NCBI GenBank assembly: GCA_902805475.1
Contig: CADCSX010000001.1
Span: forward strand, 1,922,001-1,986,000
DNA from: Entonaema liquescens
Taxonomy: Eukaryota > Ascomycota > Sordariomycetes > Xylariales > Xylariaceae
Length of the DNA: 64,000 bases
Reading direction: 5' to 3'
The notes under the pieces are model-generated. The model was given only the letters and a program-made list of their open reading frames with translations, was not told the DNA's origin and did no database searches. Each line of letters starts with the position of its first letter. Positions within the stretch are counted from its first letter, which is position 1. The position numbers and the translations under genes are program-made. This document shows, piece by piece, positions 38,810-49,403 of this stretch.

Positions 38810-40624
38810 GGTGGGAGGGCATATAGGTAGATGACGGTGGACAATCAACCAAATTCTGGTAGTAAATATCAGTAGTGAAATAAATAGCACGAAAATATAT
38901 GAGTTATTAATGCAGGTCGAAATAGTGTTGATGCCTAATAGTTGGCCATTGTGGCGTAGCAGACGTACCTAGCAACTTGACTAAGAGAGTGCTTCCTATT
39001 TTCATTTCTTGTTGGGGCTCGCGGTAGTTTTCATATTTTCTTATGGGTGCAATACTTGCAAAGTGCCTCATCGGGACCTCCATTACTCAAAATAAGAACT
39101 TCCCACACAGACGGAGCGCTCGAACCTACCATCCATATAGTAGAGAATGTAGTCCTGAAAGTCGCGATCACAAGAGTCTTGATCGTAGTACATGATATGC
39201 TCGTCGTCGCTAAACGAACGGATGGATAATGTACCACTGTATTCTTTGCTTCTTTCCGTTAATGCCGTCGTAGAACCTTCTTTCTCATCTAGGCCGCCAT
39301 CTAAATTTAAGAGGGAGAGAATACCTAGCTACGGCTTTAAGGGATCGGGCAATATATTACCAGAAAAGTTGATGTAGCCGTTCAACTTTGCGCTTCTCTA
39401 TATTTGGAGGGACGAAGTCGCGAAAAGGACTTACGGAGGCGTTCAATACAATCCTCAGATATGCAGACCTACTTCAGGCTCAACGTCGGCATCAACATAG
39501 GCTCTACGAGTTCGTTGAAGCTTCGATGCAGCATATGGTATAGAAGGCATGATGCATACTTCCAGGCTCGCTTGTATAATTCCGATATGTCCATCAACCT
39601 TGAACAAGTAACACAAAGTTAGTATACTTCATTGTCCTTTTGCTTCGGCCGAGGTGGGTGGGTACCTGGTTACCTCTCTGTCTCGTCCCAGCCGTCTTGA
39701 ACAACCGAACCTACCACAGTTCTCTTCATTGGCCTAACTCGCGTCATTGAAGAAGGCGACACAATAGAAGGGCGAGCTTCAGGACTTATGTTGTGTAACT
39801 GTTCCTCGTGAGTAGCACTGTTTTGAAAGGATACTGCGGGAGTTTCGATTCGTGTTTTACCTATATCGCAAAGATACGCCTTTCAAGTTAACCAGCAATA
39901 GGCTGAAAGGCTCTATGGGTCAACCAAAGCCCTGATCAAACTATTCAATGATGTATTAAGTCCTTGTGAGTTATTCTGCTCTGCTCATGTTTGCCTTGTT
40001 AGTTTTTTGGGTAAAACCATACAGCTCCTGGAAATCGTCAAAGCGCCCAGCCTTCAAAATCAGTGGAATTTAGATTTCTCTCATAGGTCAAGTCATTCCG
40101 TACCTGAAACAACAAAAGAGCTATATAATATAATATTGCTCTTCCTTTCATATGTATATCACCATTAGGTTGTAATCTTGCGCATGTCTACTGTGTTTTA
40201 GTTAGACCAGGTAGCTGGTATGTATATTCAGTCGGTTTTGCTAAGGAGACCCTTATGCATAATGTACCTAGTGTCCGACCCCAATAAAAGGCACTCGAGC
40301 TGCGCCCATGCTTGCCAGCGCCTCAATATTTCTGAGGGGGTGAGGGGGATTATTCGCTGACGGCTCTGTATTCATTTTATCGCGCTCACCATTTGGCTGC
40401 AGTGCGACGATAATGGATCATAAGCCATGATGTTTATACTACATGTAATCACTTCTAAATATTGACAAGGCGTACAGAGAAGACAATCTTACGCCTGTTG
40501 ACCAATATGATGAGGATATAATATATACAAGAAGGTAAGTGACTTCATTCTCGTCGTTTATCAATACCCTTGGAGGAAAATTAGGCATGAACATAGACAC
40601 CAGTAACTCCCAACAATGCCTTGC
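38810..40624. other. Intergenic, gene-free
   Basis: No supported gene between the lectin-like gene and the TA-flanked element. Confidence 0.5.
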
Positions 40625-40879
40625 TATGGCAGACCATATATACCACTTTGCTAAAATCGATTTTGGTCGGCCACTAAACCGGATTTAGTTAAGTGCAAGT
40701 CGATTTTATCGGTTGGATATTTGAAATTTAATAATTAATACTTACGTTTTATATAACTTAAATAAATATATTATTATAAATAATTCGTTAAAATAATAAT
40801 ATTTTTATAAAAAAATTATATATTATTTTAAAAAAATTACATTTTATTTAAATAAATATTTTAAATAAAATTATATATA

Positions 40880-41005
40880 ATTATAATATAATTTATAATA
40901 TAATTTATAATATAATTTATAATATAATTTATAATATAATTTATAATATAATTTATAATATAATTTATAATATAATTTATAATATAATTTATAATATAAT
41001 TTATA
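40880..41005. repeat. 12-bp A/T tandem repeat (ATAATATAATTT)n
   Basis: About ten near-identical copies of the 12-base unit, inside the TA-flanked element. Confidence 0.85.
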
Positions 41006-41242
41006 TTATTTATTTAATATAATTTTTCGAATTATTAAATTTTATTATATATAATGCGGTTTATTAAATTTTAATTTTCGTATAAAATTTACATATTTAA
41101 ATATTTATTTATTTATTTTATTAAAAATAAATAATAAATTAAATAAATTAAATAAATTATTTAATAAATTATTTAATTAATTATTTATTTAATTAATTAT
41201 TTATTTAATAAATTACTTAATAAATTATTTAATAATTTATTT

Positions 41243-41416
41243 AATAAATTAAATAAATTAAATAAATTAAATAAATTAAATAAATTAAATAAATTAAATA
41301 AATTAAATAAATTAAATAAATTAAATAAATTAAATAAATTAAATAAATTAAATAAATTAAATAAATTAAATAAATTAAATAAATTAAATAAATTAAATAA
41401 ATTAAATAAATTAAAT
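41243..41416. repeat. 9-bp A/T tandem repeat (AAATAAATT)n
   Basis: About nineteen copies of the 9-base unit, nearly perfect, inside the same element. Confidence 0.9.
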
Positions 41417-41892
41417 AATTTATTAAAATAAATTATTTAAAATAAAATTTTAAATAAAAAATTTAACTATATATAACCTCGTACAAGACGTTAAAGTCCT
41501 TGTTATTAAGCTTAAAATATATATTTAATAATTATATACGACTCGTATTACGCATAAGTAGACGTAATGTATATGGCTTGTGCGTACGCTAAGGATAAAT
41601 TACCCCTTACGGCCACCCAAAATCGATTTTGGCAAAGTGGCTCCTATGGTCCGCCATACTTGCCTTTAAATAGGCCGATACCCGAAACCCCATTTCCTAC
41701 CCATACCAACACCACCATGCCCATAGCCAAAGCAAAAAAAAAAATCAAAAACACCAGTGTGCCAATGCTATGCAGATGCAGATTATCAACCGTCTTGCCT
41801 CTTTTAAAACACCTGAACCGATTATTGGATTCTCAACATATGAAATGTTAAGAAAATAAGAAAAACGTTTGTTAGCTAACCGTATGCTAGCC

Positions 41893-42812
41893 TTAGCCAG
41901 CATTTGGAGCACGCGTAGTGTGTGACCGCTTCGTCTTTGTCCATGACTCAACTTCGTCTTCAGCTTTCCTCTTTCCTTGTCGGTTCGGAGTAGGATCTTG
42001 AAGGGGGCAGCTAGTAGAAGCCGCAGGAACTGGCATCGCTGCTCCTGCATTCCCGGTGCTCATTGCATGTCCGACTCCTGGAGACAATGCGCCACCAGGC
42101 ATGTAATTCGACATTGGGACAGTCGGAGATACAGGCGCCGGCAGGATATTTCTCATCAAATGGTCGGGTACACCAATTGGGTACCAATACTCCCGATTTT
42201 GCTCCCGAATATAGACCGGTATATGATTCAAAGAACTCATTCCTTCGCTACCTATATTATTTACAATTGACCCCGCGGTTGGAAATGCCACCGTTGGTGA
42301 TACCCCGACCTCATTTGGTGAAGGTGGACTTAGTGTAGCGTGTCTAATACCAGCTTCAAATTCCGTCCCAAAAAGTATGTCCACTTGCATTGCTTCAGCG
42401 TCTCTACCTTCCAATAGCTATATCGGCCGGTGTCGGGCAAAAAGATTGATACTACTTGTGGCTCGACCTATCGGGATGCCTTAGCAAAGTTTACAAACGC
42501 CAGGCCGAGAAAAGAAAGCACTCTTACCTCTTGGTCGAAACCAGGGACACTTATATTCTCCGGTATCTGGTCGTCATTATGGTTCTGGCCGATTTCAAGG
42601 TCTTCGAAAGACCCACTTGCCGGTGTTGGCGGCGTATGCGGATATACCGTTTTCCAAATATCTTCAATTTCACGAGCGTGTTCGTGTATAAGTTCTGCTC
42701 TGAAGGTTTTCTCGAGGAATTCGAATACCTCCCACTTAGAGCGAAATATAGTATTCTCTTTCAACGCATGCTCTAGTGCAGCCGTTGTTATGACTCTCAG
42801 TCCGCCGTCCAT
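41893..42812 (-). CDS. Hypothetical nuclear-type protein
   Basis: I do not recognise the family. Two exons on the minus strand, 42812-42528 and 42417-41893, are separated by a 110-base intron with GTAAGA donor and TATAG acceptor, and join in phase to 269 residues. The first exon encodes a charged, probably helical segment (KWEVFEFLEKTFRAEL...). The second is Pro/Ser/Met-rich and low in order, ending in a basic KRKAEDE...KTKRS stretch that looks like a bipartite nuclear localisation signal. This pattern suits a small nuclear or DNA-associated protein, but nothing shows a function. The start ATG at 42812 is the first in frame after a stop; an upstream exon cannot be excluded. It directly follows the transposon remnant. 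Confidence 0.6.
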
Positions 42813-43980
42813 TGGGTTATGCGCCGAACTTCAGCGGGGCCGTGGAAACGGCATCCACCCATCTATTTGCCCAGTCGCCCGATTGGTCTATGATTCTATT
42901 CGATACAAGTTTCTCGACCTAGGGGGGTATTTCGATGACATCGAGAGCGATGCGACGCCTTCTTAAGGCTGGGAGGGATTGTAGGCCGCAAAGTGACCCA
43001 ACTCGTGTAATTACAGAACCAAGCAGCGAATGGGTTCGCTTCGATATATATATTAAGTACCTAATACGGAATCGTCTTCGAAACGAGACTGTAGCGGATG
43101 TTGTGAAGTAGAAACCGAAGTACTATTAGTCGGGTTGAGAAGTTTGGAGAGGATCCAGGTTCGCGGTAACAATTCCGATAATCGCCCACAGTGGACGAAA
43201 TGAGGATGACGATGATGCGGCCGAGTATCCAGCATCAAGTAAGCACTGCCAGTAGGAGAGGCAAGCCGATGAAATATACAATTTAATGGAATTATAGATA
43301 ACAAGGAGGAAGCCAAAGAGGCGAATTTACGAATGAGCGTAGACGAGGACGGAAGAATTCCAGACGAACGAAAGGTCACTGCGCAATAGATGATGATTGG
43401 GCTCATGTAAGTTCCGAAGCGGTTTCTTTTCCCAAGTGTTCAAGCGTATCTAAGTGTTGGTACCTAAACAGGAAAGCTACGTAGGACAACTACATTATAA
43501 GAATGCTCAATTAGGTAGCGGTAGAACACTGAATGGTCTACCCCACCAAGACGCGCTAGCTTAGCTTACCAGACAATCGGGTAACGACTACCTAACTAAT
43601 TTAAATTTACGGTACAAATTCTGTAGCACACATCATACCCATCGCTCCACTCAATGTAGGTACAGCGCGATCTAGATAGAACCCCACAGCTCTTGTAAAA
43701 GCATTAACAACTATAAAATGACCAAATCAATATTTGAGGTGCTTAACCCTACTCACCCAAATCTTTATTATATTATAAAATCGTAAAATTATTCCACAAA
43801 AAGACACAATGCTACTAATAAATATAACTGAAGGTATTTCCATATCTACACCTATTCCGATGCAGGTAGGTGTTTTTAATTTGTCTTCATCGGCCTTTAT
43901 AACAAACAAAGCAACATCAAAGACATCTGCCACTAATACTAGGGGAAAAGGCACCCTAATTGGCCATCCTATTTTATTGC
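42813..43980. other. Intergenic between two minus-strand hypothetical genes
   Basis: No supported gene. A plus-strand frame around 43280-43390 and minus frames at 43053-43406 look weakly coding but show no domain or splice structure. Confidence 0.45.
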
Positions 43981-45025
43981 TCACTTTCCAGAGGTTTGCC
44001 TCTTGGGCTTCGGAGACGCCGACTTGCCGACTTTTGTAGCCTTGCTCTGCTCATACACCATTTTATCCCGCGATGACTTCGCGACCTGTTCTTCTACATC
44101 TTTCCGCAGTGCACGAATCATTTCAATCTCATTATGCTAGACTTTTCTCAGTGAGAGTATAAATAGCACCATGGCCATTACGTACAGTTTTCGGTTTCTG
44201 CGCCGTATAGGCAATCAGATTTTGTGGTCGCGAATCTAATACTAGGTATTATGATATTGTGTTAGCAGCCCGCTTATATTTCAATGAGATAGAAAATATT
44301 TAAAGCAACTGAGCCCCAGTAAACGAAAACCTAGGAAATATGCGAAATTATTTTAACTTGATGTCATGTTAATGGAAGAGAGTAGGGAGGGGAAGGGATA
44401 ACTTATTGAAATGCATACGAAAACAACCGAAAGCATCGTCGAAGTCTTTTCCGACAAGAGCGTGCTCAATGGGAGATTCATCCGGGAGCACATAAAACTT
44501 ATCCTTTCTCATCATGCCACCCTTTCCTTTCCAATGAATGACCCCTTCTGCGTAGCAAATAAAATAAAATTCCCACCGGCTACGTCGCAGAAGTTCGCAG
44601 GCTCTATCGGCTCGGTTTCGATGCTGTAGCTAGCCACAGTACGAGCCGTGACGAAGTTGGCTGCAGAGCACCTGTCCCGAATTATTTCAATAACATAGGA
44701 GTTACCGTTAGATGGATCCAAAATCTCAACCCATTTCTTCTCCTGCTCCTTTTCTCTTTCCCTCCCCCTCTCTTTCTCCTAAATGTTACAGATTAGTCTC
44801 TAATACCCCCTTTTCCCTCAAAACAATACGGAATTATTTGCGTACCAGTTTTTCCTCCTGTAACATTTGAGAAATCGCTTCGTCTTTCGTGGTTGTGAAG
44901 CCCCCACAGAAGCTCGCCCCCCACGCCTTCATGTTTAAAGTATCAAGCTGCATCTGGTTAAACCGCTCAATATCATCGTCCGTGATATTATGGGTCTGTT
45001 TATAGGAATCCCTAATACCGGCCAT
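43981..45025 (-). CDS. Hypothetical protein, frame-disrupted, multi-exon
   Basis: Not recognised. Blocks on the minus strand that read as coding: 45025-44846 (starting MAGIRDSYKQTHN), joined in phase by a GTACGC...TTTAG intron to 44778-about 44530 (very Glu/Lys/Arg-rich start, then KKWVEILDPSNGNSYVIEII). Near 44524-44532 the frame must shift by one base to continue as MMRKDKFYVLPDESPIEHAL...DDAFGCFRMHF to about 44415. A last block, 44136-43981, follows a GTCTAG acceptor and encodes a helical, basic tail (HNEIEMIRALRKDVEEQ...) with its own stop. How the last two blocks are joined is unclear. Without the shift the protein would end at 44512 with 148 residues. Charged, probably cytosolic or nuclear. 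Confidence 0.45.
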
Positions 45026-45674
45026 ATTGTTTGAACACGTATATGTAGAAAGGTGCGGGTTCTGGTATAAAGGCAGTTGGGGTCGTTGCGTTGGCAGCCA
45101 CTTTACTATTGTAGCACGTATGAGTCTGCAATTGGGGAGTTAGATCGATCCGATATGTGGGAGGGAGCTCGATTAAATACCTACCAGACCCTGATTAGAG
45201 ATGGCCATTATTATTCCATACGGGATTGGGCTCCATTGCTTTATATGCAGCTTCACTATAGCAGATCTGGGCATAGAAAAGTGCACTTTTCTAAACGAAT
45301 GGGAGATCGTATTCCATATAGAGGGGGGAAGGATATAATGCATCAACTTTCAATGCATGCCACGTCGAGTTATATATAACGTAGACAAGTAACGAGGCTC
45401 TGGTACACCGAGGCGACCATCTAGATAGCCTTTCAGTATGCCTCACAAGTTATCCTCGCGATGCAGCAGAGATATAGTGGCTATGAACTGGACAATTTCT
45501 TATCTTGTGCAATAGTCATGTCGTTTAAAACTCGGGGGGGGGGGGGGGGGGGGCGTACCGCTTACTACACCGCCCTACCCCAAGTAGTCCATGACATTTC
45601 GATATTTCTGGAGTTGAAACTTATCGATATAGTGGCCTTGCTTCACAACTCCCTTAGCTAGATAGTTATCAAAC
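45026..45674. other. Intergenic with poly-G tract
   Basis: No gene seen apart from a possible 5' extension of the minus-strand hypothetical gene, whose frame stays open to about 45117. Holds the 20-G run listed next. Confidence 0.45.
45534..45553 (+). repeat. Homopolymer of 20 G
   Basis: An unbroken run of twenty G between CTC and CGTACC. It can form a G-quadruplex and its length is likely to vary or be misread. Confidence 0.95.
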
Positions 45675-46683
45675 ATGGAGGGCTATGCGAAAGTTGCTCA
45701 GTTAATGGCGAGATATGAGGAGTTTGCCATCCTGCGACGGTTCAAGCGCCTCAATTATCAAAATCTACTCTATTTGCAAGCCCAAATTATCCATCTCGAA
45801 GAGAGCCTTGGCAGGATTGTAGAGCAAGACACTGCCGATGCCGAGCGAAAAGAGTACTGTCGAGACTGGTGGAGGTTGGCTCATGGGAAAAGAAGAATAG
45901 ACAGAGCGCAGTGGCGTAAAATATGCTGCATAAGGAAGAAGCTAAAATAATACAGTAAGACGGCGCACCCTTGCCAAGGCAAAAAGGGTTGTTCCATAAT
46001 AACATGCTAGACGACGCGCTGCTTCAACAGGTCAACATATCGAAGCTCGACGGTCCGAATCCGAATGACCTGGAATTCTTACGCACTTGGTTCGAAAGGC
46101 CTTCTATGGGATGTTTTCCAATAAGAGGGATTGACTACAAGGCTTGGTAAGAGAGATCTGAGAACGACCCAGTCGCTATAAAGCCTCGAGTGCCATCAGA
46201 TCCGCTTTCGAGGTGGATTACGAACATCGCATTCCCTCTATACCATCGTGTGTTCGGCATGAAATTTGGGGTAAAGAAACCCTCAAACCCATCCAGTAGG
46301 CTACAAACCTCGCTAACGTATATCAAACATACAAGATAGCCGGTTCGAACGAAGTGGGAGATGGGCTATACGCATACGAAGAATCACTGATCGGTTCCAT
46401 TATCAATATCATTACCACTGTTGTTGCGGCTGTGCTACCGCTCTCTTCAATCGTGGTGCTGTATTTGGTAAAATCGGAGCCGACGAGGCTGGGAGTTCTC
46501 ATAATATTTTCTGCATTATTTGCGCTCGTACTTTCACTAATGACCAATGCGAGAAGGATAGAAGTATTCGCAGCAACGGCAGCGTAAGTATTACGGGATA
46601 ACAAGTCTACTATATACATCATCTTGCTGGCATACAACCCTAGGTACGCCGCGGTCAATGTCGTATTTCTGAGCAACAACTGA
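45675..46683 (+). pseudogene. DUF6594 membrane protein, two in-frame stops
   Basis: Four exons join in phase: 45675-45954, 46011-46295, 46340-46583, 46644-46683 (283 codons). The product matches the fungal DUF6594 family: an N-terminal FKRLNYQNLLYLQAQI helix, then YNDALLQQ, NDLEFLRTWFERP, a NDPVAIKPR block, and three C-terminal membrane segments (IINIITTVVAAVLPLSSIVVLYL, GVLIIFSALFALVLSLMTNARR, AAVNVVFL). All splice sites are good; the second intron is only 44 bases. Two TAA stops interrupt it, at 45948-45950 (KKLK-stop-YN, where the family often has Glu or Gln) and 46148-46150 (after KAW). Everything downstream of each stop is otherwise well conserved. CAA to TAA at both sites would fit C-to-T change. 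The function of DUF6594 proteins is unknown. Confidence 0.8.
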
Positions 46684-47661
46684 ATCCTTCCTTCTTATAG
46701 ATGATATTGTATTACAACTGTGGTTGTTATTGGGGTAGTTAATATCAGAGTCAAGCTTATTCTTGCCCCGCAGAGAGCCTCATGTGTTCGTTACCTAAGC
46801 TATCTGCCCTATTATCTACTTACATGTCAACTATGACTTCTTTTAACTTCTCTTTTTTTCAACGTTTGTGATTTATGATAGTTATAATGTTCTTACGTAT
46901 ATATATGTATATTGGCTATCTAAAGTTACATTATATATATTAGTATTTGCTTGGAGTTTTGAGTGTAAATAACTAATGTGTAAATGACGAGACAAGTATA
47001 ATTACCCGGATAACATCTTGAGTAATTTCGGATAGTCGCACTTTACTTTACCTATTGCATTGCTCAGAAGATTTCTGTATTCTTTGAATAGAAGTGCATG
47101 GCTAGCCCGTGTTATCAACATTCGTTAATTAATCACTGCTTAATAACCACTAACACGCCTTATGTTTAGTATAATTAGATAGATGAATAGATTAAAGAAA
47201 CAGGGATAAGACATAAATAGGTAGAGTTGAGTTGATCCCGTTTGTGTCCTAAATACGTCATGTGTAATTCACTGTGACCTGGTGACAGCCCGGGAGTTTA
47301 AGAATAGCCGTGCTTAAGCGGTTCCATTATTTCTTCGATAAGAGAGATGAACCTCGGCCGAGCCCTTGTCAAACCGGAAATATTCACTTTCGGGGTCTAA
47401 ATCTCGGGATATAAGAATAGTCTATCTTTAGAATGGGATCTTTCCGGTCAATGTCGGCAATTTCGCCATTTGCGCATTATGTAAACGCTTTGAATACCTA
47501 CAGATCTCCGAATATGAACAGGTAGATGTTAATTACTCTGTTTTTTTTTTCGTCTGGTAATATATTAGAATTAACTTCGCGATTTGAATTTCACGTGTAC
47601 CTTATACCTACCTATACTATCAGCCTATAATGCATCAAGACCTTCCAAAAGACTGCTATTT
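46684..47661. other. Intergenic, AT-rich
   Basis: No gene seen. Promoter of the AFG1-type gene is expected here; a CACGTG box lies at about 47591. Confidence 0.5.
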
Positions 47662-49403
47662 ATGAGGAGGACCAGGATGCGCCGCTATTCGCTTCGCACC
47701 CCTCCCGTGCGACGTCTCTCTGGCCAGGCCATCGCAGGACTCGACACAAAACGCCACATATGCAATCGATGCTTGGTAGCGACGGCTAGTGAAAGCCGAC
47801 GAAACACAATCAACATTTATACAGCCAGTCGCAAGACGTCGTCTACCTTCTTGACATGGCCCGCTTTCTCGCCAAGCGCATCCAGACGCTTTGCAACCGT
47901 CACGACATCTGCTTTAGAGAATGGTCAGGACACCAATAGCCTTCGTGTGTTTTCTTTGCTAACTTGTTCGACACAGGTCAAGTACCCGATAATCATGGCC
48001 CGATCCAAGAATACGATCGGCGAGTACGGGAAGGACGCCTCCGAGAGGACCAGCACCAACGCGGGATTATACAGAACTTGCAAAATTTACACGACGAGCT
48101 GGTCCACTACCGAGCGCAACCAGTTGTGCACCCGAACCTCGAGACTCTGAAGCCGACTAAATCATTATTTTCGTGGTTCGGACCGAAGCCGGGCACTGGA
48201 GCCATACAAGAGATTCCAGCCAATCTGCCCCGAGGATTATACTTGTATGGTGATGTTGGGAGCGGAAAGACGATGCTGATGGATCTTTTCTACGACACAT
48301 TGCCGAGTTCCGTCCAATCTAAGACTAGAATACATTTCCATAATTTCATGCAGGATGTGCACAAGAGGTTGCATAAGATGAAGATGACCCACGGAAACGA
48401 CATAGATGCGGTCCCGTTCGTAGCAGCAGATATCGCAGAAAAAGCGAATGTGCTGTGTTTCGATGAGTTTCAGTGCACCGACGTAGCTGATGCAATGATC
48501 TTACGGAGGCTTTTAGAGTCACTAATGTCCCACGGAGTTGTTCTTGTGACGACGTCAAATCGACACCCGGATGAATTGTATAAAAACGGCATTCAGCGCG
48601 AATCCTTTATTCCAGCGATTCACCTTCTGAAGTCGCGGTTGCATGTTATCAATCTTGATTCACCCACCGATTACCGCAAAATCCCGCGGCCGCCATCTGG
48701 GGTCTACCATACGCCGCTCGACAACCAGGCGGCACTGCATATAGAGAAGTGGCTCCGGTTTCTTGGCGATCCCGATACGCCAGAGCCTCACCCAGAAACC
48801 CAAAAGGTTTGGGGCCGCGAAATCTACGTTCCGAGGGTAAGCGGGCGTTGCGCCTGGTTCACCTTTCAGGAACTTATCGGCCGTGCGACGGGTGCGGCTG
48901 ACTACCTCGAGTTGATGCGCTGCTACGATGCGTTCATCATCTCCGACGTGCCCGGTATGACTTTCCGAGAGCGCGATCTCGCAAGACGGTTTATCACCTT
49001 CATCGACGCTGTCTACGAATCTCGCGCCAAGCTTGTTCTCACTACAGCCGTTCCTTTGACGGAATTGTTCATCTCACCCCAAGAGTTACGGGAGTCCCTG
49101 AAAAGGGATGGAAAACCCGTAGATGATGATGACGATGAATCGACTAGCCACGCTATGCAGCACATGCTCGAGGACGTGGACAGTAATATTGACCAATTGA
49201 AAAACTCGAGTCTCTTCTCCGGCGACGAAGAGCGCTTCGCATTTGCGCGAGCGCTGTCGAGACTGAGCGAGATGTCCAGCAAGGAATGGGTCGAGCGCGG
49301 TATGGGTCTAGAAAGTTCGGGGGGCAAAAGGAGAGGGACGGCTGGGCGAAGGCGCGTAGTCGACAGATGGAGGATAGTATGTGATGCGGTACGGATTAGA
49401 TAG
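47662..49403 (+). CDS. AFG1: AFG1/LACE1-type mitochondrial AAA ATPase
   Basis: Mitochondrial inner-membrane ATPase implicated in turnover of mitochondrially encoded complex IV subunits. Two exons, 47662-47923 and 47977-49403, join in phase (ENG|QVPDNHGPIQEYDRRV) to 562 residues. The N-terminus is rich in Arg and Ser with few acidic residues, as in a mitochondrial targeting peptide. The ATPase core has Walker A GDVGSGKT at about 179-186 and Walker B LCFDEF at about 247-252, followed by TTSNRHPDELY and the FTFQELIGR and DVPGM family blocks. The last 25 or so residues after GLESSGG are unlike the family: shifting by one base at the G6 run 49319-49324 gives a family-like ending (WAKARSRQMEDSM) and an earlier stop near 49384. 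The ATPase core is intact either way. Confidence 0.93.

Larger units (their letters stand above)
40627..41656. mobile_element. Non-autonomous Tc1/mariner-like remnant with about 50-bp inverted ends and A/T-satellite interior
   Basis: The left end from 40627 and the right end to 41656 are inverted complements over about 50 bases, beginning TGGC(A/G)GACCATA and including the shared core CACTTTG(C/T)(T/C)AAAATCGATTTTGG. Both ends sit in TA (40625-40626 and 41657-41658), as expected for a TA target-site duplication. Between about 40730 and 41460 the sequence is almost free of G and C and consists mostly of two satellites (listed separately). No transposase can be read. Heavy repeat-induced point mutation of an old element, or expansion of A/T repeats inside a MITE, would both explain it. 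Confidence 0.8.

Noticed and set aside
46296..46339. Frameshift in the DUF6594 gene
   Set aside because: The apparent shift is removed by a 44-base intron with GT...AG ends and a GCTAAC branch point, so only the two stop codons remain as lesions.
46340..46350. GGTTCGAAC resembling a tRNA T-loop
   Set aside because: No acceptor stem, anticodon arm or box A nearby; the bases encode the DUF6594 product. No tRNA, rRNA or CRISPR array was found elsewhere.
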